Shown here in pieces: positions 12,808 through 23,494 of a stretch of 64,000 nt of DNA. The DNA is from Theocolax elegans (Eukaryota > Arthropoda > Insecta > Hymenoptera > Cerocephalidae). The notes below the pieces were generated by a model that saw only the letters and a program-made list of their open reading frames with translations, was not told the DNA's origin and did no database searches. The stretch covers positions 50,661,027-50,725,026 of the forward strand of contig CM047429.1 of NCBI GenBank assembly GCA_026168455.1, given 5' to 3'. Within the stretch, counting starts at the first letter, position 1, and each line of letters begins with the position of its first letter. The position numbers were made by a program, and so were the translations under genes.

Positions 12808-14880
12808 CCTTTTTATACGTTACTGCGAATTAAGCTAAAATGGACCTCCAGAACGATCGATGTAATTTTAATTATTTTTAAATGTTTGATGAAAAGAGAA
12901 GGAGGGAGGGAGGGAGGAAAGGTGAAAGGCGAATGCGAATTGTAAAAGTGAAATCTTTATAAATTCTACATAATATAATTTACGGTTCGCGCGCATTAAC
13001 TAAAGTAATATAAAGTTGTGCGTTATTCTACGCGATATATCAAACACGGTTTTCCGTATAAAGAGTTTTTCTCTTGAAAAATAAATGTACAAAAGTTATA
13101 CCAATGTACGAGGCGAGTAAAACGTATTTCAAAAAGTGTCGACCTAGTTACAGCTGGAAGAAGAAAAAAATGATTAAAATTATGTTTACAATAAGTCTAT
13201 ATAGGTATATACCAAGATATTAAAATGAAATTTACAGTAGGTTCAAGCTGCTTCTATCAATTTTTTTCATCTCGGTCTAATAAAAAATTCAGAAAGCCGT
13301 GAGCTCAAAAGGAATCGCGCCATCTTGGCGCGACGTAAATCGAAAGCGAAGCTTTTGGATTTGAAGAGTAAAGTATAGAGCTACGCGAAGACAGCCCGAA
13401 GTCTAATGGTGGAGACGCGACGATGCCACCGAGGATAAATAGTACACCATAGTGTAGGACACGCGACAGAGAAAATCAAAGTCTAGCAACAATGAATGTA
13501 AAGATATAATGCAATACGGATGGCGCGTTGTTTTCCAACTCACTGCTTCTGGGACGCACGATAGAACGTAAAACTAAAACGTCCGCTGTTTGGGTTGTGC
13601 TCTACTAGTTTAAAAGAGCCATGGTCTTTTCTTCTCGTGAATAGTTTCTCCTTTAGACCGTGTCGGTTAACTTTTCGCCCTCCAATTGTTAATAAAAAAC
13701 GCAAGAAGAATAAAGTAAAACTGTGAAAAAAATCTAGGCTACACCGAAGAAAGTCAGATCGTAAAATCAATGAATATTTCAGATTGATACGTGTGAAACA
13801 AGGAATCGAATTGAATCAAACCGTGTTAATAAACGGCACTCGGCTAACGGGAAGTCTGCATGTCCTAGTCCATTTTAGCTCTGCGCGTTTGAGCAATCAG
13901 CAGTTTGAGATCTACAAAGTAAGATACGAAAGGCTAGAGTCTGTAAAAAAAAGTCAACATCAAAAACAGGATATTGTAATATGTGTAATATATAAGGAAG
14001 ATGTAAAAAGGCATATGACTCTAAAAATTTGTTAAAATATAAAGATGTAACTACAAACTAAAATTTTTAGAAACGTCACCAAATCCTGCGAAGTTGTCGA
14101 CACCTCTGAGTGGTTGCCGTATAGTGTCGAGATTAAATTTACCTCGAGTATGGTGCGGTGCTGTCGAGGTCGCCTAACCAACCCTCACGAACTGTAGCGT
14201 CCATTCGAAACGCATTCCCGCTACCGGTCTCACCATCCGTCGAGATGTTTGCTCGTCGATCGCCCTTGAAGTCGCAAAACGGCCTGAGGACTACGACGAG
14301 TCTGCGTGAGAATGCCTGCGAATCAAATTGTGTACGTATATATATATATACACATATATACATATATACATATATACATATATCCACAACTATAGTTCGG
14401 TTACGCTCAGACTGACCAGCTCCAAACTCATTCCTATCCTGAAATCGATCCGTCGTCCTCTCTGCTTCTCAACGTTTCGTATCGTGTGAATCGCCACCTA
14501 TTGATTGTATTCCTGACTTCCTCTTAACCGCTACTCCTCGTCTATTCTCCCCTTTCTCTCGTTCACGCATACACTCAAACACACCCACTTCCCGGTAACT
14601 TTCGTTTTATGGGTAAGTGATAAGTGATAATGGTATAGGCATCTTGTTTGACTCGTTGACCACTGAAACAATCAAGTATTTCGATTGCAATTCGTATTTC
14701 ACCCTTCTATAATATGACTTAAACTAATTCGTTTAATATTCATTTTTAAAATAAACAAAGTTGATGAATATATAGGACACGATTGCAATAAATAATAAAT
14801 AAATAAGAGATATTAACATTGAACAAGCTAAGTATTAAATAAAAAATAATTTACTTAATTGCATTATTTACTTGAGAATA

Positions 14881-15444
14881 GCGAGGTTGATGAGCACGCG
14901 AAACAAATTTTATAGACAGGAATAAAGTAAATGGTTGTACCGACGAAGAGAATGCGGTAGGAGAACCGGATCCTCGGGATGAGCGAGTGTCTAACTTAAT
15001 ATTGGTCTGCGGATGATAGTGCCGTAATCTAGGCATTACTCAATGCCGAACTAGGAACCACGATCGTACCGGCGCATAACGAGAGCTTTGATCTAGTTGG
15101 CATTCGATATCAGACGTACACTTGCTGGGTAGAGCGTCAACGTCTCGCCGGCCCCTTAGCCCTTGAAGCGCGATCACCCCTCTCTGGTTGGCTTTTATGT
15201 CAACGGGTTAGGAAATGAAGCAACTCTCCACGCCGAGGAAAGGGTCTCGGCTTCCGGTGAAAGCTCTCCCTTCCGATCCACCTTTGCCTTTGCTTTCCTT
15301 CTTCCTTTCCTCTTTGCACCCTGCACCTCTCTGTGACCCGCGCACTGTGCTCAAAGTTAGTTCGCTCCACGAACGAACCTATCTACATCTTGCATTCCAT
15401 TCGAATTATTCCTTACTTCATATACACGTATTACCAGTCTTTTT
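14881..15444. other. Invariant CpG-rich block within B (copy 2)
   Basis: Partner of 5332-5895, with no difference found by eye. Sequence becomes divergent directly after it (15439 onwards), so the border of the constrained segment is sharp. Function is unknown. Confidence 0.45.
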
Positions 15445-16486
15445 ATCCAATACTCAATACCTGTACAATTAATTTAATTTTTTTATTAAGATTACGATGC
15501 TCATTGATTTATTTACATTTATTTACTGATAATGTTTTACTCGGAATTTGGCCATTTTATACGTATAGGAATAGAATATATAATTGACGTTTAACTGTAA
15601 AACAAAAACGTATATATCTATATGCATTTGTGTACAAACAAACAAACACGATAGTAAATTGTGCGTTCGTCTTTTTCTATCCTTTGACGTTGGACATTGC
15701 GTCGGATATTACGGTGGGTATTTCGCTCGATCGTATAGAAGTAACTGTACGAGGACGTTTGCGTCAGCGTCTTCTTTGTCGATTTTGAACGGAGAGAACT
15801 GGCGAGGAAAACAGCGGCAGACGAAAGATTTTAAATTAGGCAACCATATCGTTATCCAGCCCAAAATCAAGTTCATCTAAAGGTCGAAGACCGAGTATAC
15901 CCTCGTCTTCTTTTTCCGTAAGTTCGCCCAGGAAAAACTGGATATCGTATACTTTTTTCAAGCTTCGCTACGTTTTTTACGGTTTCACTATAGCCAAACT
16001 TTTTTATTTCCTCCAGCAGTTTTGTACGTTGGCGCGTTAGCTTTTCTTTTAAGACGAACGACACGACGTTGCGCTTTCGATGAAATCCTTTATTCCTTCT
16101 TTCTGACTTTTACGTAATCCCCCGACCCTATTGCGAACGAGTTTAAATTATTTCAGATTTATGTCATATTTGTACTGACTCTAGTGCGCATTACCTATTT
16201 AACCATCCATTCTTACTTTTTGTTTATTATTATCACGTAGTAAGCTTCAACTCTGAATATCCTACATTTTTATAAATTATTTTTACAACAAATTTTTCTT
16301 TGAAATTATATTATTTAAGCACACGCATTTTTATATAATAATGCTTCCACCTATGATAAATCTATATATGTTTTATTTATTTATTGTTTAATTACCTTTA
16401 ACCAAATTTTAAATCAGTTTACTTTTTATCGTAGTTGTGGAAAAAGCTTGGATTCTTTGCTTTATATGTATATATGACACATTCGG

Positions 16487-17090
16487 CTGGGTCACGTCGG
16501 TGCGTAGATGCGTGAACGACCGGCAATGCAATGTCTAACTAGTCCAAGTATCCGCATCGAGTAGTCGGCCTGCACTTTTGATCCGTAAAGTCGACAAGAG
16601 CCAGGATTCGTTTTGGTGGAAAGTTCGGGACGTGCGACGAATACGAGGTGTACCCCGGGGTATGTCGGTCTACCGCACCCGAGTCTACCAGTCTACCCGA
16701 GTGCACCACCCGCTCAGGGGCCGAGCTGGAATCCCTCGAACCGTGGCTAAGTGCTCGCGAGTAAGGAGAGAGGAAAACAGACTCGGAGAAAGAGACAAAG
16801 AGGCAGAGAGAGAGAGAGAGGGGGGGGGGGAGAAGGGAGAGAGAGACGGAGTTTAGCCTGAATTCCTTCTTGGCGTCTCTCTCATCTTCGCCTAGGGTTT
16901 GTCCGGAATCGCGGGACGAGCCACCTTTTCCTCTCGCTCGTTTCGAAATCCACGGTATTCTCCAAGTATTTCCATTGCGAAGACGGGCAGGACTGACGCC
17001 AGAACGAACGAGCGCGAGACTTTGGAACGAAAGTTCACGCCGCATCAAATCAACGAGTTTCCCAGGCTTTCCTATAGCGCTTATCGTGAG
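16487..17090 (+). other. Putative non-coding first exon or promoter island ending at a splice donor (copy 2)
   Basis: Partner of 6940-7544. It ends at GAG with donor gtaagc at 17091. Apart from the GA/G microsatellite, I saw essentially one substitution (the T/G difference within gtaccccNgg). Two intact copies of the same exon-like block could act as alternative promoters for one downstream transcript, but no such transcript can be traced here. Confidence 0.25.
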
Positions 17091-18718
17091 GTAAGCGAAT
17101 AATCATGACTCAACCGACGAGAATACCGCTAATTTTAATTTATTGTTTTGACAACATAAGTCTCTATTGCGTATATATCAGGTGAAACATATTAGTTTAC
17201 GTCTTTTTATTAATAAAACGTTAACATTAATGATTTTTAGAAAGAAATACCGTGAAATTCTCTTTCTTTTATGCATAAGGATTTTGATTTAATAATAAAT
17301 CTGAAAAAATAACGTTCTGTAAGCATTTAAAAATTTCATTTTGTTTAAAGTAATTATAGATAACGTACATCTTGCAAGACAAATTTGACTAGATACATAT
17401 TAATTTACTTTTCCTACAGTATTAAAATCTATTAACTTTAAAAATATTCTTTATTTGATGCGAACAAAATATAATATTACATAATATACTTAAAAGTCTA
17501 TTTTTGGCAACAATTTTTAGCCAATTATTAATACTTGATTTATGCAATTTGAAGCTAAACATAGAGTCTTGAACATGTGTGATAGATCGTCGAAAAGTCG
17601 CAATAATTTACTTTTATTTTTACCAAAGAAACACCAATTATCGTTAGCAAAATATTATTTATGGTCATACAAAAAAGACATTTTATTTATTTTCTGAAGA
17701 TTGATAAAATGGATTCAATTTAACGCTTATCATTCATCATATATTATTATTAAACAATTGAAGTAACATATTTTTTACATGTAAACTCTGGTATTTAGTT
17801 AGATTTATAATGAACATTTTCATAATTATTGCATAAAAAGTAGAAATGAATGGATCGTTTGCAGTTTCGATAAAATGTTTCGTGTAACTCGATACATAAA
17901 ATTATTTCGCCTACTAATGGCAATTTTTATAATTAATATAATTGTTGTTGTTCAATAGTACAATTAATTTAGTTTGTAAATATGTAACACGTAATATTAG
18001 TAAAAAAACAGTGTAAGCGTGTGTAGTAGAATAAGACGTATATTATGCTTGTCTTTAAATTATAATATAATAAAACTCGCATGTAAATAATTTTTGATTA
18101 TCAATAATTATAATTAATATTTTGTAATTAAATGTATAATATATATTAAATTTATCCTATATTTTCCTTAAAGAAAATTTTTTTATCAATATTCAATACA
18201 GATATTTAAAAGAAACCAAAAACCCTGCACCGAGAAAAAACTGCACAGCAATATTTACAAAGAAATATAGTAAAGTATAATATAACTAAAACAACCTGAT
18301 TATTTTATTGATTTCACTATATTATGTCTAAACTACTTATAAACGCATACTTAAATCAACCAACTTTTTTAGTACAATGGATCCAGTTGATTTATTGATA
18401 TTCGACTGTATTTTTTACTATAATTCGATTAGTTAAATTTACTATTTAGAAATATTTAATATAACACCATAATTTTTAAAAAATATTTACAATTAAATGT
18501 TGTTACTGTTACAATATATTATTGCAGTATCATTATTCCACTATGCAGTATTGTTAAATATACTATGTTTTAAATAAAGGTAATTGAAATTATTTATTAA
18601 TCCTAATTAATATGTAGTACAATAAACTTACAAATAACTATACATTAAAAGAGTATTGCTGGATTCAATGATAAATATAGATACTGTATTTCTACAAATA
18701 TTTTCGCTTATGATATTT

Positions 18719-19562
18719 GTTTGGAATTTTACCCCCAAAAAATCATAGTTTTTTAACTCAATCGATTAAAAAATACATCAATTAAGTTTCTAATTATTTT
18801 TTTGTAACAAAATGTGTTTCCGACTGTTTTTTAACAAAAAAATTATTTTTATTCCACCATTTAAAAAAAACACAATTGTCCTCAACTAACCTTTTGGGCT
18901 AAAGGATTATTAAAGAATTGACAAATTCAAATCATTATTCAGGACCGGGCCTCCGATAATAACGGACTCCGACCATGAATGACCATTTAAAGTTGTCAAT
19001 TTAATAATAATAGTTTAATGCAAAAGCAAGTTTAGCTCGATAAAGAGGTTTACGGATTGTTGGGATATTGGGCTGTACAAAAGCAAGTTGAAATTATGTT
19101 GTGTAATCGTGAAACAAAGTGTGGGATAAAATTTTGCTAAAAAACGATCGGAAACACATTTTCCCACTATAAAAAGCAATTACAAGCATTTTTTAATCGA
19201 TTAACGGGATGTCGGATCCAAATTACAGGGATCTACACCTTTCAACATAAGAATTATGTTAGAAATATTGAATTAAAAATCTGAAAAAATTCATATGAAT
19301 AGTTTAAAACAAAAGCGAGGGCATTTTGATTTTTTAAGAAAAAATAAATGTGTTTATAATAATTGAATAAAAAAATTTAGGTCGGTAATTATTGGTCTAA
19401 AAAAGCATAAATTTTTAACGCAAAAATCAGAATTAAATTAGAAATTTAAAAATCTGAAAAAATTTATTCTTTTGTTTATAAAAAAAATCAAAAATTACCA
19501 TTTTCTGAATCCGACATCCCCTTAAGTTAATAAACATGATTTTTTGGGGACAAATTTCCAAA
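18719..19562. mobile_element. Foldback element inside block A (best-preserved copy)
   Basis: The left end, tttggaattttaccccc followed by aaaaaatcat, is answered in reverse complement by the right end, tgattttttggggac followed by aaatttccaaa. Further inverted pairs are nested inside (the atcgattaaaaaat, gtgtttccgac and cttttggactaaa motifs and their inverses). The copy in block A copy 2 (about 9271-10129) has lost part of its left end. The one in copy 1 is cut at 1010. No transposase frame is intact. The superfamily is not clear. Confidence 0.55.
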
Positions 19563-19615
19563 TAAGATAATTACTAATACATACAATAACTAAATTATTT
19601 TATTTGTATTTCAAA

Positions 19616-19752
19616 ACAAGTTCGTCAGTGTAGTGTTTGTCGTCGAAAGAAATGGACGTAGACCAAAGTGTAAAGGGTCTACTATTACTAAGTGGGAATT
19701 ATCCCTCTACGTACTGCTTTTTCAAAGTAAGATCATTCATTTAAACTGGTTA
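19616..19752 (+). pseudogene. Second copy of the possible piggyBac-type C-terminal relic
   Basis: Duplicate of 10184-10320, with the same broken CxxC-containing frames. It was carried along with the segmental duplication and is not an independent insertion. Confidence 0.3.
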
Positions 19753-19929
19753 TAGAATAAAGATAACATTATAAACGTTTAAGAACATTATGAATAATTT
19801 TATTTACAGATGAGTGTATAGATATGGAGGATGAGGTATTCTTTGATTTGTTTAATACTAGAGAAAATCATCGAAACGCAAGAAATAAAATTGTATTGTT
19901 GAAAGGAATTAGATTTGTGTAAAGAATAT

Positions 19930-19977
<48 letters not shown>

Positions 19978-20192
19978 AAAATGAAGCTATGTACATTTTA
20001 TAAACTAGATATTACTTGTTTTATAACAAAATAAAGTATGAAAAATAAAATTTTAACTACTGTTACTTTTGAACGATAACGTGTATTTCGTTTTCGTGGG
20101 TACCGCGGCTCGTAGGATCCAAAGATCAGCGAGTACAGGCGTAAAGAGGCAGATGAATTGTTATACTTTTCTCCAGGTCGATCCTCGTATAA

Positions 20193-20336
20193 TCCAATAA
20201 TAATTATACTTAAATATTTATTCGCGGAAGACGAGACGGAAAAAAACGGGATGGTGTACTCGGTCGGGACTTGAACCCGGGACCTTCTGTTTTCCCGACA
20301 GGTGCTGTGTTCAACTGAGCTACCAATTCCTATGCA
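20193..20336 (-). mobile_element. tRNA-derived SINE
   Basis: Read on the - strand, it starts with a tRNA-like head: A box TAGCTCAGTTG (complement of about 20314-20325) and B box GGTTCAAGTCC (complement of about 20263-20273). An anticodon-arm-like stem, CTGTCGGGAAAACAG, lies between them. The acceptor stem does not close and the D stem has a mismatch, so this is not a working tRNA. After the B box comes a pyrimidine run and an AT-rich tail that ends at 20193, precisely at the end of block A homology. The A and B boxes are the internal RNA polymerase III promoter expected of a tRNA SINE. Confidence 0.7.
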
Positions 20337-20419
20337 CATTTCTTTACGAATCGTCCTCATATTGTCACGCGATGCGCTTTTCAATTCGACCGCGCTTATA
20401 CGTCACCCGTGACACTAAA

Positions 20420-20821
20420 CGGGTGGGGTTTGATTTGTCGAAAGCTCATTCAAAATGTGTGTATTATTGTTTCGAATTTCAAAAATTAGAAATATATTTT
20501 TATTATTTAGAATCATGAGAAGTAGAAAGATCATTATTTCGAAAATAATGCATTCTTCAGTTTTTATATGTTTGTTCCGAATATTCGAACTTTATAGTGT
20601 AGAGAAATAACTTCTATAATATTTGTCAATTAATATCTTGATAATAGACAATAATGTAGAAAAATATTGCACCTAATACCAAATATCTGACAATTTTATT
20701 ACTTTCGAATAATGATCATTCTATTTGTCGGTTCGAAATAACAAAATAGTTATTCTAATTTTTAAAATTCGAAATATCGCACACATTTCGAATGATCCTT
20801 CGACAAATCGGACCCCACCCG
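20420..20821. mobile_element. About 400-bp foldback MITE
   Basis: The left end CGGGTGGGGTTTGATTTGTC (20420) is matched in reverse complement by the right end (down to 20821) as CGGGTGGGGTCCGATTTGTC. Pairing continues inward over about 120 bp, including TTCGAATTT and AAAAATTAGAA motifs. TA occurs close to both outer ends, so a TA target is possible but not certain. Both ORFs in the right half are translations of the arm. No transposase is present. Confidence 0.65.
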
Positions 20822-23410
20822 ATATAAGTGATCAAAATCAAGGGCTTTTTTGGCACTATTTTTCGTTATTTGCTTATGTATGTCATAAGAAAGAGCGTCA
20901 GAGTCTAAAACTCTGGGTTTCTTTATATTTTTATAGTAGTAAACATATCCTAGAGTTTTTAGAGAATATTCATACATAATTTTTTCGCAAGCTTCTCGAC
21001 GAAAATGTCGTAGCAGAATACATGGAGTGCGTGGCTACGATGTGGATCTACTGGTAAGGCTTAACGGAGTATTAAGAACCAAGCACTCGAGGTACCGCTC
21101 GACGTAAGCCAGGATACGCTGGAGGATACGATGGCGCATACGGATGCGATGCAAATTAGCGTCTAGAATAAAGCCACTGTAAACTCGTTGCCGGTTTGGG
21201 CCAGGAGTATGCACCGTCTCGGCATTCTCGAGTCGAGCTTGCGTCCAAAATACTAGGCCGGTGTCCCCGCTGCAGGTCTTCTAAATGTCAATTCACTGTC
21301 CCGTTTCGACTAAGGTTGATTAAGCTATATCTAGACGGAGCGAGCGGAGAACCCGTGAAAACCACGAGGCCGTTTAAGCGCGATATGCAGACGACGTATA
21401 CCCGATCGACGATATACCCGACGTATCGGGAAACCTGTTGCCTGCGGATTCGCCTCGCGTGTCACCTGACTCGCGTTCGACTTACTCCCCCCTTCCAATT
21501 CCACTCTTCTTCCTCGTTCAGGCTTAGTATCGAATAAAAGTAGATTCTAAATGTTTCATCCCGACCAATTCGATATATCACTAATAGATTAAGTTGGATA
21601 TATTTTTTCGTTTGGGCAAATATTATAGAAAAGTTTATTTTCTTATTTCTTTATTATTCAGTATGTGTTGGCAAGTTATTGTTTTAGTGCGTATATGTGC
21701 AACTACAACTAGTAATAAATACGTGAGACTGTTTGAATGTATTATCTAATTAACCATATGATAGACACCGTAAAGCTTAAGGTTATTAGTACATGAGATC
21801 CTCGACAGTAAGCCTCACTCGGTAGATTCTTTTAGTTATTTAAGTAAAATACATACGTGAAGTCGCGAAGGGGTCATCGCACTTCGGAAGGATGGCTCGA
21901 GTAGCAGGAAAAATTCGTTGGCGCTATGCTCACTGGATTTCAGGATTTCAAGACTATCCTCCCCTCATCTCGGGACAAGTCACAGGGAGATTCGAGAAAG
22001 AAGGTACTCGGTATTCGTCCAGGCGGTGCGACGCGATTCGTTTAGCTCGAGCGACGTGGATCTCGGAAGTTTCGCGATACGAATGAGGCAATTCCGTAGC
22101 GGCCCGTGCCAAGGAAGCCCCCACGTATTTACGTCGTATTTTCCCGAGCGTTCTCGAGGCACGCACCCGGTCGCGGTAATTTTCCCGCTCTGCTCGGGGA
22201 AAGAGGGGCTCCCGCGGACTCGTCGCTCTAGCTCGCGGACTCGACCTTTCGGAGGAGAAACGTACGTGCTTCGTTTACCCAACGAAATTTAACCAGACGA
22301 GATATGAACTTGCACTCCGATATGCTTGCACCACCAATTTTTATAAACATTTTTTTGATTTCTCTATATTCCAATGACTATTCTCATTTTAATTAATGAA
22401 ACCAAGATAATACTCTTTTATTATAAGAAAATTAAAAATACTTGTAGAATTAATCTATAAGTCAGTATATTTAATAAATATTGATCTATGTGATAAATTA
22501 AAGTAATAAATTAAGTATTTTTATACAATTTATATTTTTATAAATAACAATTGCAGTTGATAGCTCAGAAGCACAGAAATTTTCACATTTATTTATATGT
22601 CAATACGACATCCCATTCACGAAACTTTCTAATACAAACAGAAAAAAATTTAAAAAAAAACATTCTAAAATTTCAATGAAAAAAGCAGTCCCGAGCCGGG
22701 CTTGAACCGAGAACTCCAGCCTACAGGGGCCGGCGCCTTACCATCTTACACCATCAAAGACTTTAGCTGTTCTCTCTTAGCTCTTTTCTTCATTGAAATT
22801 TCAATTAATACGCAACTTTCAATCCAAGTGTATGATGGATTTTTTATTATATTTTTTAAATTATATTTTTAAATAATCTATTCCCTGTATATGATATAAA
22901 CAACACGAGGATACTTGTTTATTATAATTTATATACACATTGTAATTAATCGATCTGAACTCTAAAGATTAATAGTATTCAGGAGTTTTAAGTTCTGATG
23001 ATAAAATATTTGAATTTCGCTTAAATCGATGGGCTTACTTAAAAGAGTAAAAGTAAAAGCAGTATCTCGCAAAACCTTTTGTAGATATTGATTATCGTAT
23101 TGCGCTTCGACGATGCGAATCGAGGATTTCGATGTCGAGCGGAGCTGAATACGGGTGTCGTTGCAAATCGAAAAATACGCGTGTTTGAAATATTGTACTC
23201 TCGAGAAGAAATAATTTTCTATCTAGGTATATAGATAGACACATAGGTAAAAGGAAGTAGAGGGTCAGAGGGGTGACTAGCGAGTACCTGTATATATAGG
23301 GTAAAAGGCTCGAGTTAAAAGGCGTTCCTATATAGCTATAGGATGCGGGCATAAACGTCCAGGATTACGATGCACCGTTGTATACACAGAGGTGAATCGA
23401 GTTTCCGACG
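20822..23410. other. Gene-free DNA with CpG-rich islands
   Basis: CpG-rich parts lie at about 20990-21540, 21880-22300 and 23080-23410, separated by AT-rich DNA. ORFs up to 124 codons exist on both strands at 21892-22292, but they overlap one another, are Arg/Ser-rich from CpG codons and match no family I recognise. A tRNA-like unit lies inside (22688-22761). The islands resemble those in block B in composition but not in sequence. Confidence 0.45.
22688..22761 (-). ncRNA. tRNA-like Pol III unit (probably tRNA pseudogene or SINE head)
   Basis: The 74-nt - strand sequence has an A box TGGTGTAAGATGG, a B box GGTTCAAGCCC, a mostly paired acceptor stem (GTCTTTG with TCGGGAC, using G-U pairs) and a six-pair anticodon-like stem around CCTGTA. 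A run of six T follows the 3' end, as in a Pol III terminator. Mismatches in the D and T stems and a 6-nt anticodon loop argue against a functional tRNA. The unit is flanked by the inverted motifs aatttcaatgaa (about 22670) and ttcattgaaatt (about 22789). Confidence 0.45.
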
Positions 23411-23494
23411 ATGCATCGGCCCGGTCTTTTTCTGAACTATCCCAACGAGGCTGCGAGCTTGGTAAATCGTTATAATCCGTCGGATCTTAATAAG
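23411..23494 (+). CDS. Candidate first coding exon of an unrecognised gene
   Basis: ATG at 23411 opens a 28-codon frame beginning MHRPGLFLNYPNEAASL and ending exactly in phase 0 at a good splice donor (AAG then gtaagc at 23495). An in-frame stop (TGA at 23393) lies shortly upstream, so this would be the true N-terminus. The interval lies in a CpG-rich island that could be a promoter. I do not recognise the peptide and found no downstream exon continuing it, so a chance ORF before a chance donor remains possible. Confidence 0.25.

Larger units (their letters stand above)
12808..18298. repeat. Repeat block B, copy 2 (segmental duplication)
   Basis: Collinear with 3273-8855, at an offset of 9535 at the left edge and 9443 at the right edge. 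Most of the change in offset comes from deletions near 17244 and 17690 relative to copy 1. CpG-rich sub-blocks are almost unchanged (14881-15444 shows no difference from copy 1), while AT-rich sub-blocks such as 17340-18290 differ at several percent with many single-base indels in homopolymers. It contains the duplicated putative exon with donor GAG/gtaagc at 17091 and a G-run/GA tract at 16801-16850. Confidence 0.9.
18299..20192. repeat. Repeat block A, copy 3
   Basis: Matches block A copy 2 but lacks the 660-bp foldback insertion. The TA/TG microsatellite at 19932-19977 is greatly expanded relative to the short one at about 11159-11173 in copy 2. Homology to copy 2 stops at 20192, exactly where a tRNA-derived SINE begins. 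Confidence 0.9.

Noticed and set aside
20262..20336. Functional tRNA gene
   Set aside because: The A and B boxes are good, but the acceptor stem does not pair and the D stem is broken. An AT-rich tail follows, as in a SINE.
21892..22292. Overlapping ORFs on both strands in a CpG island
   Set aside because: Four frames are open at once because CpG-rich DNA has few stop codons. The products are Arg/Ser-rich and unrecognised.
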